Assembly (NCBI GenBank): GCA_001939145.1 | Contig: LSRX01000431.1 | Span: forward strand, 1 to 64,000 | Length of the DNA: 64,000 nucleotides | Source: Symbiodinium microadriaticum | Taxonomy: Eukaryota > Sar > Dinophyceae > Suessiales > Symbiodiniaceae | Direction: 5' to 3' | Part shown: positions 10,736 through 21,112 of the stretch, piece by piece | Layout: each line of letters begins with the position of its first letter | Position numbering within the stretch: the first letter of the stretch is position 1 | Translations under genes and position numbers: made by a program | The notes under the pieces: generated by a model | What the model saw: only the letters and a program-made list of their open reading frames with translations | Databases searched by the model: none | What the model was told of the DNA's origin: nothing

Positions 10736-10987
10736 GTTACAAGAATCGCGCCATAAATTTCAAAATATTCAGCTAAAATGTAATGCAAACCCATTAGGTT
10801 TGGAACATTAGCAAATCCCTCTTAGAGTTTTGATTTGATTCCACAATCTAGGCTGAATCGGCGACAAGATTAGACAAACCACAGGAACGGCATCAAAGCT
10901 GGATGCCGTTAAGCCGCCCTTGTCCATGTCACTTTGTCTTGTCCCGTAAACCTCTAGAAGGGGAACATCGCATTCTGCCTGCGAACC

Positions 10988-11162
10988 TAGAATTCCGAAC
11001 CGCCAATCTAAACCCTAAACCCCTAAACCCCTAAACCCCTAGACCCCTAAACCCCTAAACCCCTAAACCCCTAAGCCCCTAGACCCCTAAACCCCTAAAC
11101 CCCCTAAACCCCTAAATCCCCAAGAAACCCTAAACCCTAAACCCTAATAAAACCCTAAACCC
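10988..11162. repeat. CCCCTAAA/CCCTAAA array
   Basis: A regular array of mainly 8-bp CCCCTAAA units that runs into the assembly gap, suggesting the gap is itself repeat. Confidence 0.85.
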
Positions 11163-11443
11163 NNNNNNNNNNNNNNNNNNNNNNNNNNNNNNNNNNNNNN
11201 NNNNNNNNNNNNNNNNNNNNNNNNNNNNNNNNNNNNNNNNNNNNNNNNNNNNNNNNNNNNNNNNNNNNNNNNNNNNNNNNNNNNNNNNNNNNNNNNNNNN
11301 NNNNNNNNNNNNNNNNNNNNNNNNNNNNNNNNNNNNNNNNNNNNNNNNNNNNNNNNNNNNNNNNNNNNNNNNNNNNNNNNNNNNNNNNNNNNNNNNNNNN
11401 NNNNNNNNNNNNNNNNNNNNNNNNNNNNNNNNNNNNNNNNNNN
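11163..11443. other. Assembly gap (281 N)
   Basis: A run of N flanked by a CCCTAAA array on the left and by unique sequence starting CACACACCGCCC on the right. Confidence 1.
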
Positions 11444-11700
11444 CACACACCGCCCGCGCCGGTTGCACAGTTTTGCCTCCAACGGAGCACTTCGTCACAG
11501 CATCTTCGGATTTTCGACTGGTAAAACCATTTCGAGCTCCTTCACACAAGAGAGGAACTGGGAGACTTCCATGCGTCGTAGTTTGGGAATCAAGATTGAC
11601 ATGTATGGGGATGAGACCTTCACAAGGGGGACGTTGGATGGATGCCTTCATTAAGGCGTATTTGCCCCCCTGCACCCCCAAGCTTATATCCCACATCCCT
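11444..11700. other. Unique segment, possibly an exon of uncertain strand
   Basis: Open frames exist on both strands. The minus strand reads GKYALMKASIQRPPCEGLIP and runs into the gap; two plus frames are also open. Strand and product cannot be decided. Confidence 0.3.
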
Positions 11701-11813
11701 AAACTTCTTCTTCTTCTTTGTGTGGGGTCCGAAGGTTCTGTGCTACACCATATATCCTACACCCCAAATCCTAATTCACCCCAAACCCTAAAAACGCAAA
11801 ACCCTGAACCTGG

Positions 11814-11885
11814 GCCCTTGTTGGATACAATTTTACACTTTGTTATAATAAAACCCAATAAGGATTAAACATGATCATGTTTAAT
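11814..11885 (+). mobile_element. Family D copy, decayed splice ends
   Basis: Starts GCCCTTGTTGGATACAATTT (GC where the intact copy has GT) and ends GATCATGTTTAAT. Both flanks are telomere-like repeat, so no exon pair is visible. Confidence 0.65.
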
Positions 11886-12180
11886 ACCCCTAAACCCTAA
11901 AAAACAGCCCTAAACTCCTAAAGACCTAAACCCTAAACCCCTAAACCCTTACCCCAACAGGATCCAGAACCCTCAACCCTCAATCCTAAACCCTAAACCC
12001 TGAACCCTACATGCAAAACCCTAAGCACTTATCTCGGAACCCTCAACCCTAAAACCCTAAACCCTAAGCCCTAAACCCTAACCTCTAACTTAAACCCCTA
12101 AACTCTAAAGCCTCAACCCTAAAGACCCTAAACCCTAAACCCTAAGCCCCTAAACCCCCCAAAACCCCTAAGCCCTAACA
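11886..12180. repeat. CCCTAAA array
   Basis: Degenerate CCCTAAA, CCTCAA and CCCTAAG units upstream of the exon at 12192. Confidence 0.85.
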
Positions 12181-12191
12181 CTCGGAGACAG

Positions 12192-12260
12192 GACGCCCCG
12201 CAATGCTTCGTCACCCAGCTGCAGGGCCCGGCTGCCCGGGCGCTGCTCCGGGAGAAGACT
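12192..12260 (+). CDS. Candidate exon, possibly 3'-terminal
   Basis: After GAGACAG the frame reads DAPQCFVTQLQGPAARALL and reaches TAG at 12261. GC-rich and preceded by a CCCTAAA array. The stop may be real or the donor may be non-canonical. Product unknown. Confidence 0.4.
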
Positions 12261-12267
12261 TAGCAGG

Positions 12268-12670
12268 CCTTTGAAGGAACCCCTAAACCTTTACAGTACC
12301 CCTTTAAAGGAACTCCTAAACCTCTACAGTACCCCTTTAAGGGATTAGGGCTTTGGGGGTTTAGGGGTTGCAGGCCTTTTGGGTTCCTTTAGGGGTTTAG
12401 GGTTTGGGGTTCCTTTTAAGGGGTCCTCGAAGGGTTCTGTGGTTTAGGGGTTTAGGGCTTTGGGAGTTTAGGGGGTTTGGGTGTTTAGGGGGCTTGGGGG
12501 GTTTCGGGGGTTTAGGGTTTAGGGTTTGGGGGTTAAGGGGTGAGGGTTTAGGCTTTAGGGTTTTTGGGTTTAGGGGTAAAGTTTAGGGTTGAGGGCTTGC
12601 AAGCAGAGAGGAGAAGGGCTTCAGGGCTTTTAGGGGTTTTAGGGCGTCAGGGTTTAGGGGTAGGACTTTA
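12268..12670. repeat. 40-bp tandem repeat followed by TTTAGGG array
   Basis: 12268-12345 has about two copies of a unit with AAGGAACCCCTAAACC and CAGTACCCCTTTAA. 12346-12670 is a degenerate TTTAGGG array. Confidence 0.75.
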
Positions 12671-12811
12671 GACTTTAGAGCAAGTAATTAGCAATGAAGG
12701 AGCTCATGAGGCTTCGGGGTTGAGTGTCGATGTTGTGTCGTAACGAAATCTCACGGAGTTTTATCCTGTGACTCTTCCTCTTCCCAAACAAAAGTCCCAG
12801 CTCGTCTTGGC

Positions 12812-12860
12812 CTAGAGAGAGAGAGAGAGAGAGGGAGAGAGACAGAGAGAGAGCGAGAGC
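12812..12860. repeat. GA microsatellite
   Basis: GAGAGA tract followed by AGGGAGGG and a G run to about 12880. Confidence 0.9.
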
Positions 12861-13294
12861 AGGAGGGAGGGAGGGGGGGGGGACGGCCTTAACTGGGCCT
12901 TAACATGCCTTAACCCTGAAACGAGCCCTAAACCCTAAACCCTGACGAGGTCTTGCAGAAGGGGGTTATGCCAGCCTGGAAATGCTGTCGTATCTACTTA
13001 CTAGGCTTCCAACAGCGCATGTATGCGAGTTTAAGGGCCAGCAGGTGAGCTACAGTACGAGAACCTGAGATAGCACACATCGCTGTCGTCGTCCCCTGCA
13101 GTCTGCAAGCACAGGCAATGCCACTTCCGTCCTTAACTGAGAGACAGAGTGACGGGCCTGGCGGATGAAACCCTAAACCCTCAAATCCTAAATCCTGAAG
13201 CCCTCAACCCCGAAACCCTAAACCCTAAACCCCTAAACCCTAAACTCTATCATAAGCATAAGCTGTACCTCCCTTTTTCGTACTCGTCGCAAAG

Positions 13295-13348
13295 AACCTC
13301 AGAGGCCTCCCCAGACAGTGGCCCAGAGGCAATGAAGTTTTGGAAGCA
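13295..13348 (+). CDS. Candidate internal exon
   Basis: Begins after GCAAAG, reads TSEASPDSGPEAMKFWK and ends at CA|GTTGTTTAGGG, where a TTTAGGG array starts. Product unknown. Confidence 0.4.
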
Positions 13349-13661
13349 GTTGTTTAGGGCTTAGGGTCTACAGTTGTAGGGTTTTTAGGGTCTCTGGTTT
13401 TAGGGTTTACTATGGTTTTAGGGTTTTTGGGGCTTTTAGGGTTTGGGGGTTTAAGGCTTAGGGGCTATAGTTTCAGGGTTTTTAGGGTTTAGGAACATTT
13501 GCTTTTAGGGTGTGAGGGTTAAGTCCGTTGTGAGTGTTGTTGTCTCTGCGAGGTCGACCCAGGCGCAAGTTTAAATTTCGGGAGAGTCGATGTAGCTTTA
13601 GGGGTTTAGGGTTTAGGGGTTTAGGGGTTTAGGGTTTAGGGGTTTACGGTTTAGGGTTTAG
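13349..13661. repeat. TTTAGGG array
   Basis: Degenerate TTTAGGG units at 13349-13520 and 13590-13661 with a short unique gap. Confidence 0.8.
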
Positions 13662-13868
13662 GGCTGAAGAGCAGCCCGGAAGGAGTGCCAGTACGACGTC
13701 CTGATGGTCACTGAGACTGAGAAGACCGGCGCAAACATTTTTTGACTGATTTAGTTCTGGCCTGCCCCTCGAAGGGGGCAACCAGGTAGCCGTCTGAACC
13801 GCCAAGCAGTTCAGAGCATCCCAATAACGCCATGCAAAGGCCTTCGTAAGCCCCTTGCCAAACCTCAT
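13662..13868 (-). CDS. Possible minus-strand exon
   Basis: A minus-strand frame reads MRFGKGLTKAFAWRYWDALN and ALNCLAVQTATWLPPSRG with protein-like composition. The neighbouring exons are on the plus strand, so it may belong to another gene or be chance. Confidence 0.3.
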
Positions 13869-14002
13869 GATTTTTCTGATGCTCTAGCTCCGTTAAACGC
13901 TAAACCCTAAACCCTAACTCCTAAACCCCGAACGCTCACAATTCTGCTACAAAACCCTGCATGAAGCCTCTTGTGTGGTGTGTTGGGTCTCAGCCTTTCC
14001 AG

Positions 14003-14831
14003 AGATGCAAGGGCGATTTTCCTCCGAGAGGCTCCTGGATCATCGTCAGGTGCTTTTGTTTAGCCTTGGGGTTTAGGGGTTAAGGGTTTAAGGGTTTAGG
14101 GTTTTAGGGTTTAAGGGCCTTTAGGGTTTAGGGTTTAAGGTTTTAGGGTTTAGGCTTTGGGGTTTGGGGTTTAAGACTTGGGGTTTAAAGGTTTTCGGGA
14201 TCCCATGACTTGAAGGATCTTGGTAGCTTGCCGTGGCTGTACTGACTCTTTTAGAGAAGTTTTTCCGGGGGCCTGCCGGCGACCTTCACTCTCGATAGGA
14301 GGTGTCGGGGTTAGGGTTTAGGGTTTAGGCATTTTTCCGACCCTACCCCCACGTGGTAAAGCCAAGTGCCGGGGCGGACAGGTTTGAAGTGCCTGGGGTT
14401 GGGGGCAGCTGTCACCGGCAGCATCCCACAGATCCTGACCCTAAACCCCTGAACCCCTGAACCTCGAAACCCGAAGCCCTAAACCCTCGGCCCTAAGCCC
14501 TAAACCTTTATAAACCCCAAGCCCTAGCCTTCTTAACCCCAAACCCCTAAACCCTGCCTCTAGCACTCTAAATCCCGAAGGTCTATGCAGGATGTTGGTT
14601 TTCAGTGGTCCCGAGGCTATCTTCTGAGTTCCCAGAAATTAAGGCCATCCAGGGATTTTTGGTTTAAATTCAGGGTTTAGGGTTTAGGGGTTTTAGGGTT
14701 TGAGGTTTAAGGCTTGATTTAGGGTACATCTTTCTATGAGGGTGCTTTCTACCCTAGGTCCTAAACCCTACTTGCAAAAGGAGCTGCCCCTGCGCCTGAT
14801 GCAGCTCAGGCCAACTCTTCGCATCGCCTAG
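14003..14831 (+). CDS. Multi-exon fragment, possibly a gene 3' end
   Basis: Four short exons: 14003-14049 (MQGRFSSERLLDHRQ, donor CAG|GTGCTT), 14255-14301 (RSFSGGLPATFTLDR, donor GAG|GTGTCG), 14606-14661 (WSRGYLLSSQKLRPSRDF, donor TG|GTTTAA) and 14781-14831 (ELPLRLMQLRPTLRIA then TAG). Acceptors are TTTCCAG, CTTTTAG, TTTTCAG and CAAAAG. The first two join in phase; the phase from the second to the third fails, so an exon is missing or mis-set. Product unknown. Confidence 0.4.
14066..14190. repeat. TTTAGGG intronic array
   Basis: TTTAGGG and TTTAAGG units filling the intron after the exon ending 14049. Confidence 0.8.
14440..14575. repeat. CCCTAAA intronic array
   Basis: Degenerate CCCTAAA/CCCGAAA units before the exon at 14606. 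Confidence 0.75.
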
Positions 14832-14997
14832 GCGAGGACGGCAAAGCCGCAGAAGTGTTTAATATCAAATGATCGGGATATTTTGGGTCGCTTATATTAT
14901 ATAGTATACTATATCTGGATTATGAGGGGGTAGTATTAAGAGATTCTTGCGTGGAGACACTGGCATGGCCTAAATGAATTAATTCATCAAAAAACTA

Positions 14998-15120
14998 TCG
15001 TCCCGGTCATCCTCGAATCATCGTTGCAACCATCATTGTTTTTATCATTGTTGAAATCATCATCCTAAAATCATCTTCGTCCATAATCTGCCGCCGTAGT
15101 CAATCATCCCCATCAATAAG
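14998..15120. repeat. ATCATC-rich tract
   Basis: CATCCTCGAATCATCGTTGCAACCATCATTG and related trinucleotide-like units, in the orientation of the tract at 15421. Confidence 0.6.
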
Positions 15121-15420
15121 TCGAAGCATCATATCTTCCCCAGCAACTGCCTGCAGGACGTTTTACCTGCCTGGTCACGAGAAAGCGCCCCCGCGGCGAG
15201 ATGATTCAAGGAAACGCACCTTGGGAGAGGATGCGAGGATGATTCTGGTATGCCTGAACGAGGAAGATTCGAGGATGATTCGGTGAGGATGACCCGGACG
15301 AGCCACGGCCTCGAAGCATCCCTGCCTCCACTAGCAGGGGGTCCGGACGCGGGCCAGGGAGCTCAGTGGGGGGGGGGGGGAGGAAGCAAGGCGGGGAAAT
15401 GGGAAATGTAGCTTTTCCCA
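15120..15420. other. Unique spacer between ATCATC tracts
   Basis: GC-rich, with scattered GAGGATGATTC motifs in the opposite orientation to the flanking tracts and a G run at 15367-15381. No gene supported. Confidence 0.4.
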
Positions 15421-15592
15421 GGGAATCATCCTCGAATCATCCTCGAATCATCCTCGCAAGCATCCTCGAATCATCCTTGAATCATCCTCGCAATCATCCT
15501 CGAATCATCCTCGCAGTCATCCTCGAATCATCCTCGCAATCTCGAGTCATCCTCGCAATCATCCTCGAATCATCCTTGAATCATTCTCGGGC
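15421..15592. repeat. CGAATCATCCT minisatellite
   Basis: About a dozen 12-15 bp units of the form ATCATCCTCGAATCATCCT / CGCAATCATCCT. Confidence 0.85.
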
Positions 15593-16240
15593 CCCGGTGC
15601 CCCGGTGCCATTCGGCTTTTCCATGGGTCCGGCGAAAGGGCCTGGGGTGAACAATGCGTTCCTTGACGGTGTATTGTAGTGGCAGCCTGGTAGCGGTAGC
15701 GGTTGTGGCTTTCTAGCCATTGTAGCCTTGCAGTGTAGCAGTGTAGCAATTGCAGCGCAACCCAGCCAGGTAGATAGCCGCCATTAGCCGCCAGCTGCTA
15801 GCAAGTTTTGTTGTCGCCTCGATGCTGCTCCACGGCGCCGGGGAGCGCGAGGATAATACAAGGATGAGTGGTGGGGAGAGGCTGATTCGAGGATGATTGC
15901 GATGATGATTCGATGATGACTGAAATGATGATTTTATGATGAATTATTTATTTATCTAAATCCAGTGCGTAGCTGGCTAAGATTCTTATAAGGGTAGTAG
16001 TTCTGGTTATTCCAGGCCCCCGGATTGCCCAGAGACTGCAACACCATGTCAATAAGGAAGTGTACCTAAATCTATGGAGGCATCCTTCCATGAACCCTAA
16101 ACCCTAAAACCCAGAATTCTAAACCCCAAACTATGATTTAAGGTGTACATGACTCAGTTGAACGGGTTTTTCTGTCCCTGGTGCGTCGGCCCCATAGAAT
16201 GCACAATGGCGTCGAGTTAGAATAAAAATGGCGGACCGGC
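15593..16240. other. Spacer with inverted GATGATTCGAGG tract
   Basis: 15846-15945 carries GATGATTCGAGGATG and GATGATTG units, the reverse complement of the 15421 minisatellite, so the two could pair. Otherwise unique; short CCCTAAA units at 16092. Confidence 0.5.
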
Positions 16241-16260
16241 TTGGGCACGAGGCTATTCAG

Positions 16261-16319
16261 CTTTATGTGGTGGGAAAGGGTTTGGCCCTAGGCTCCCTTA
16301 CCCGTGCCAAATCAGGAGG
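16261..16319 (+). CDS. Candidate exon with telomere-repeat donor
   Basis: After GGCTATTCAG the frame reads LYVVGKGLALGSLTRAKSG and stops at GG|GTTTAGGG, the first unit of a TTTAGGG array. Product unknown. Confidence 0.45.
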
Positions 16320-16556
16320 GTTTAGGGTTTAGGGCCTAGGGTTTAGGGTCTAGGGTTTGAACTCGGGTTTAGGGTTTAGGGTATATCTTGGCCACCCCTT
16401 GCTGTTGAAGCTGGGCAGGCAGGCGCAGGGCCCCGAACAGCCCCGTAGTCGCAGCAGTACTTGCCTGCTTGCGGTCATTGTCTCTCAGTCCTTGCTGGGC
16501 TTTGCGTGCCTCCGTCTATAAGCTCTCTGCGAGCTCCAAACCCCTAAACCCCAAAC

Positions 16557-16758
16557 CCTCTTTGCAAAAGCACATCGTCTTTCCAGAAGCCCGAGGTGCT
16601 GAACCCTCCAAGGTGAGCCCAACATAGAGCATCGGACAGGCGTTTTGGTGTTGAGGGATTCCATTTGCGGCAGACATCGGGCAACATTGAGCAACGCTAC
16701 TTAGTGCAACTTTGATTGCCTCCACCAAAAGCCTTCTTGCAAACTCCCCAAGCTCCTC
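16557..16758 (-). CDS. Minus-strand exon, 67 codons
   Basis: Minus-strand frame open between acceptor ACATCTAG and donor G|GTTTGGGG. It begins EELGEFARRLLVEAIKVAL, contains CCPMSAANGIPQHQNACPML and ends KTMCFCKE. The donor lies in a TTTGGGG/TTTAGGG block on the coding strand, as for plus-strand genes here. Cysteine-rich; family not recognised. Confidence 0.5.
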
Positions 16759-17132
16759 CTAGATGTCACAAGGCCAATGCTGCCCTCATCAATTTCCTGC
16801 ATGAGTCCTAAACCTCGGGGCGACAGGGCGAGTTCGCGACAGGGGCTGGGCCGGCATGGGCCCACGCAGCCTAGAATGGTTGTGGGGTTGGGGTGCAATG
16901 TCGCAGGAAAGAGATCGGTCTTTGGATCCACGGAATCGGCAACTCTTTGATGTTGTGAACGTTGAACAATTGCGGTCCAGGTTGGGTGGGTGCTCGACAC
17001 CTTGGACAACTCTAGACTCCAGATTTTACTTTTCCATCAAGGATTAAGCCGACGATTCAGGCATTTCCCGTTGCTTCCTCCAGCAATTTCCCCTGTGTCT
17101 GCTGGCGGCAGCCAGGCCTAGCGTTTGCAACT

Positions 17133-17295
17133 TTGGTGTCTTCAAGGTCTGTGTATGATGGCTCCGTAGGAGCAGGGTTTTCTATGTCATACGGCGACTA
17201 TCCTCCAAACCGGTGGGGCCCGCGAGTCAGGGATCATGGGGCGCTCAGCCTGAGCGTGATCATGTCGCTTCTGGTATGGCTCCAGCGCCCTCCCC
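17133..17295 (+). CDS. Possible exon
   Basis: Plus frame reads SVYDGSVGAGFSMSYGDYPP and RWGPRVRDHGALS. Composition looks coding, but borders are unclear. Confidence 0.3.
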
Positions 17296-17352
17296 CTAAA
17301 CCCGAAACCCTTAAACCCCTAAACCCTAAACCCCTAAACCCTAAACCCGAAG

Positions 17353-17481
17353 GCTCTGCATTCGCTCGTCAGAGCCCTCCTATTGGCCGTCGCCGTGACA
17401 GCAGGGTTTAGGGTGTAGGGTTTCTGCTGGCTGCAATCCACAGCCGTCCTTACCTGCGGCCCGAGTGGATGTGCAAAGCTT
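17353..17481 (+). CDS. Two candidate exons around a short TTTAGGG intron
   Basis: Exon 17353-17405 (after AAACCCGAAG, ending GG|GTTTAGGG) and exon 17444-17481 (after ATCCACAG, ending TT|GTGTAC) are separated by a 38-bp GT-AG intron. Two frames remain open through both exons (one ends RPYLRPEWMCKA), so the frame is undecided. Confidence 0.4.
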
Positions 17482-17656
17482 GTGTACCCGCATCTTTTGT
17501 CAAACCCTAAACCCTAAACCCTAAACCCTAAGCCCCGGACTGGAGAAGGAACACATTCCGTGCCCCAACGCCAGTCTTTCGTCTTAAATCCTAAATCATG
17601 CCCTGAACCCTGAACCGTATAAGCCCAAAGTAGTGTTCCTTTAGGGCCTCTTTAAG

Positions 17657-17748
17657 GGACAAGGCGGACGTCGCGTTGGCCTTAAGCATGCAGAGCCTGG
17701 GGAAGCTGGGCGCAGGAGGACATGGAACAAAGACAGCCCTCCTTACAA
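17657..17748 (+). CDS. Candidate exon
   Basis: Reads DKADVALALSMQSLGKLGAG then GHGTKTALLT, running into TTTAGGG. Acceptor likely TTTAAG. Product unknown. Confidence 0.45.
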
Positions 17749-18790
17749 TTTAGGGTTTGGGGGTCCCGGATCCGGGATTCTATTCTTAAGGCCCTGAAAG
17801 AAATGAGCGGGTGTTGCCATGCTTTTTTGGGTGCGAAGTTGGACCGGCCGTTCACATACATAAGCCCTCGACAGCTGTGGGACATCCACCACTGCTTATG
17901 CTTGGCATATCGCAGGCGATGCCAGGCGAGGCACCGAAGGAGCAAGAGGAAACTCAGGCGCTTTTTCTCCCATGTCACCCAGTGGTGAGTTCCGGTGCTG
18001 AGGCCCCGATCGGATATCCGGGAGCATCGCTGCGAACCTCAACACTTCCAAGCAGCCATCGCCTTGACGAAGTTGGGAAGCGCCTTTGGGGGGATCTTCT
18101 TGGCATGCTGGGCCAAAAAAAGGTGTGGGCGACTGCAGCTTTTCACATCGGATGCTGCAGTCTCTCTGAACTCCGGGAGTTGGTTCCTTTTTTGACCAAC
18201 CCTCGGAGGCTTTCGAACTAAAGCCCCCGAGGGTGTCGTCGCATCTCGAGATTCAGTCGCCAAGTGAACACGTTCACGGTGAGAATGCGCAGCATCTTCT
18301 TCCGAAGCTTTCCCAGACCATCAGCGCATGTCACAGCAACATGTCCGTACCGTGGTGTAGAGGTAGGCACAAAGCAAGAAGCTTTGATGGCTGTTTTTGC
18401 GCTTTCCTTTCAAGGTTGCAATAGCTAGGCTAGAACTCGCAAGTGTTCGCTACTAAGACTAGCTACGGAAAGTAAGACTAGCTACGGAAAGCAGGACCGG
18501 TGTTCAGGGCTTAGGAGCTCGAACGTTACCGAAGATCACCCACAGTAGCTTGCCAATCACAAGAGAAACCGGGCACCAAGAAACGTAGAGTAAGGCAACG
18601 TGAAGGTTTGCGCGGTTGCTACAGAAAATTCTCGAAAGCTGCAGCCCTTAACTTGAGATCCAATTCTGAAGCAGTAGCATTTGCATGCCGGCAGCTGGGC
18701 GGATGGTGAGCGTGTAGGCGGCTTGACCTGCAGCAGCTTTGGTGACCGAAGTTGTGTAATTTGGATTTTTAAACCCTGAAGGCCCTAAAT
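17749..18790. other. Unique region with competing open frames
   Basis: Frames on both strands are open at 17811-18263 (plus LDEVGKRLWGDLLGMLGQKK; minus MATESRDATTPSGALVRK). Coding potential is likely but strand and exon borders cannot be fixed. 18443-18490 has a two-copy repeat of GACTAGCTACGGAAAG. Confidence 0.3.
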
Positions 18791-19191
18791 ACTAAACCCT
18801 AAACATAATTTGGGACTTTTGTGGGTCTTGGTTGTTTCTGTTTCGCACAAAAGAGGAATGTGACCACAAACCCGGTCCCGTCAACCGTCCCCAAATCCTA
18901 AGCCCAGAGCCCGAACCAAAGACCAATCTAGGGGTTTTGGGTCTAGGGTTTAGGGTTTTTGGGTTTAGGGTTTCAGGGTTTTGGGGTTTAGGGTTTAAGG
19001 TTTTGGGGTTTAGGGTTTAGGCTTTTTGTAGTCGTAAGCAGGGGGGTCACAGGCATGGAACCTCCTACCCGGTCCCGCGAGGGGCGCGGAATCCTGAGCC
19101 ACGAAACAAGCTTCAAGGAGAACGTTTTCAATCCAAACCCCCTAAACCCGAAACCCTAAATCCAACGCCAGAGCAAAGCCCGGAATCTCAG

Positions 19192-19236
19192 GCAGTGCTG
19201 CATAGGGTCAGCTATGCCCAGGACCTCGCACGCAAG
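19192..19236 (+). CDS. Candidate 15-codon exon
   Basis: Between GAATCTCAG and donor AAG|GTTGGT it reads AVLHRVSYAQDLARK. The trinucleotide repeat at 19318 then lies in the following intron. Product unknown. Confidence 0.45.
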
Positions 19237-19317
19237 GTTGGTTTACATAGTACTGGGCTCTGACCGGATGAATACAAGAGTACCAATAATTAGAATCACC
19301 ATCACCATCACTTTCAT

Positions 19318-19512
19318 CATCATCATCATCATCATCATCACCACCATCATCACCACCATCATCATCGTCACCGTCATAGTCATCGTCGTCGTCCGCCTCC
19401 TCCTCCTCATCATCATCACCACCATCATCACCACCATCATCATCGTCACCGTCATAGTCATCGTCGTCGTCCGCCTCCTCCTCCTCCTCCTCCTCCTCCT
19501 CATCAACATCAT
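19318..19512. repeat. CAT/CCT trinucleotide repeat with about 108-bp higher-order unit
   Basis: CATCAT, CACCAC, CGTCGT and CCTCCT runs, with a block of CACCACCATCATCATCGTCA, CCGTCATAGTCATCGTCG and CCTCCTCCTC repeated nearly exactly. It creates long acidic or basic open frames that are probably not genes. Confidence 0.85.
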
Positions 19513-19834
19513 CATCATCAAAAGCCTGTATTTTGGCTTCAGGGTGAGTCTCCCAATGTGTGGTTCGGCAGAGTCTATAGAACCAGTTGCGGGGTGATCC
19601 TTTCGATGGTTTGATTTCGTGTCTGGCAGTGTAAAGTACCATCATTATCCTCATACCCTTGAGAAATAGTGTAGCGAATCCCAGCACTACTCATCCTAAC
19701 TCTGTTCCAAGTTTCTGGGGTCCGCATAAAAGCTTTCGAGGGTTGGCTTGTGCTGCGACTTGCCAGGCCTTCCGTTGCAAAGTCAGCCCCCTCTAGGGTT
19801 TAGGGTTTAGTGCTGAAAGCAGGAGAAGCACAAA

Positions 19835-19938
19835 CTTAGGGGCTGAGTAGGTAACCTTTAACCTTTTGGGGCTTATATAATCCTACTATGATTTGAAATG
19901 TTAACCTTTTTTTGGGCTAGGGATACTCAGCCCCTAAG
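19835..19938. mobile_element. Family G inverted-repeat element
   Basis: Termini CTTAGGGGCTGAGTA / TACTCAGCCCCTAAG (the right arm reads GATACTCAGCCCCTAAG) with internal GTAACCTTTAACC / GTTAACC arms. The right end supplies AG directly before an open frame. Confidence 0.7.
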
Positions 19939-20030
19939 CACACACCTGTTACACCCAAAGCTGCCAGTCTCAAGATCGCTCCTTGGACCTGGTTGAGGCA
20001 AGCAGCTAGATCGGAGGGAGCATCTAACTA
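19939..20030 (+). CDS. Candidate exon after family G element
   Basis: Reads HTPVTPKAASLKIAPWTWLR then QAARSEGASN to TAG at 20028. An upstream exon EKHK (about 19823-19834) could be joined. Product unknown. Confidence 0.35.
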
Positions 20031-20212
20031 GAAGACACGAGGTAGGGTTTATGGTCTAGGATCTTGGGGTTTTAGGGTTTAGGGTATGGGGCTTAGGGTT
20101 TTGGGCTTTGGGGCCTTAGCGGTTGGGCGACCCTAAACCCTAAACCCTAAAACCCTAAAGCCCTAAATTCTAAACCTCTTTATCATATGTTAATTTAAAC
20201 TTTAATGTCATT

Positions 20213-20600
20213 AGTCGTTTTAGGCAAGTCCCGGACCTCATCAAATTAGTCGTTTTAGGCAAGTCCCGGACCTCATCAAATTAGTCGTTTTAGGCAAATT
20301 TCGGGTTCCAGCCTTCGGCGCGGCGGCCAGACCTCCGTCCCGGACCTCATCAAATTAGTCGTTTTTAGGCAAATTTCGGGTTCCAGCCTTCGGCGTGGCG
20401 GCAAGACCTACGGGATCTCATCAAATTAGTTGTTTTTGGGCGCATCCCGGACCTCATCAAATTAGTCGTTCTTAGGCACGTCTCGAACTCATCAAATTAG
20501 TCGTTTTTGGCCCCAGACCTTATCAAATTTGAGGCACTTCCCAGACCTCATCAAATTAGTTATTTTTAGGCAAATTTCGGATTCCAGCAAATTAATTGTT
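20213..20600. repeat. 35-bp minisatellite
   Basis: About ten variable copies of a unit with CATCAAATTAGTCGTTTTAG and GCAAGTCCCGGACCT. Two longer variants carry TTCCAGCCTTCGGCG. Confidence 0.85.
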
Positions 20601-20725
20601 TCGGCAAGATAGAAGTTCTAGGGTGGGTTGGGGAATATTCACGAACATATGTAAGGGGAAGTGCAAGTCTATAAGTAAGATCCCGGACTTGTGCGGTCGT
20701 AGGCCATCAGACAGCCTAAGATACA

Positions 20726-20919
20726 GCCATCAAAACGATAGCGTGTTAGAGTCTTATCATTTGCTGTAGGAACCTTGTTGAAGAAGATGAGCATGGCCAG
20801 CGGGGACGGCTTTTAAAGAATACGGCCATCAGAACGATAGCGTGTTAGAGTCTTATCATTTGCTGTAGGAACTCTGTTGAAGAAGATGAGCATGGCCAGC
20901 AAGACGGCTTTTAAAAAAT
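20726..20919. repeat. 99-bp tandem duplication
   Basis: Two near-identical copies starting GCCATCA(A/G)AACGATAGCG; the second begins at 20825. Confidence 0.85.
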
Positions 20920-20989
20920 GATATATCATGTGAATGTAAGCGGTTGTTGTGAGAGTGCGCGAAGTATTATGGTAGGCTGTGTGAATGTA

Positions 20990-21112
20990 TATCGTTGGTG
21001 TTAAAAGAACGAACTTTTTATTTTCTAATGTTATGGGATTCTAAGGGTGGGTGGGTGTTATGTCGACACCGTGAACTAACTTGTCTTTAAAACCGCTCGA
21101 TCCGGAGCTGCT
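20990..21112. repeat. Dispersed repeat, related to 5057-5197
   Basis: Shares CTCGATCCGGAGCTGCT and a diverged upstream block with the copy at 5 kb, and like it sits between a minisatellite region and a CCCTAAA array. Confidence 0.5.

Noticed and set aside
11130..11696. Minus-strand frames of 111-188 codons across 11163-11443
   Set aside because: Half or more of each frame is N; continuity across the gap is artificial.
12404..12586. Gly/Phe/Arg-rich frames such as GFRGLGFRVWGL
   Set aside because: Translations of TTTAGGG-type arrays; the same pseudo-protein appears wherever the array occurs (also 18832-19020 and 60040-60170).
19208..19687. 159-codon minus-strand acidic frame (Asp/Glu runs)
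   Set aside because: It is kept open by a CAT/CCT trinucleotide repeat with a higher-order duplication and lies where an intron is predicted after the exon ending 19236; both strands and all frames of the repeat are open.
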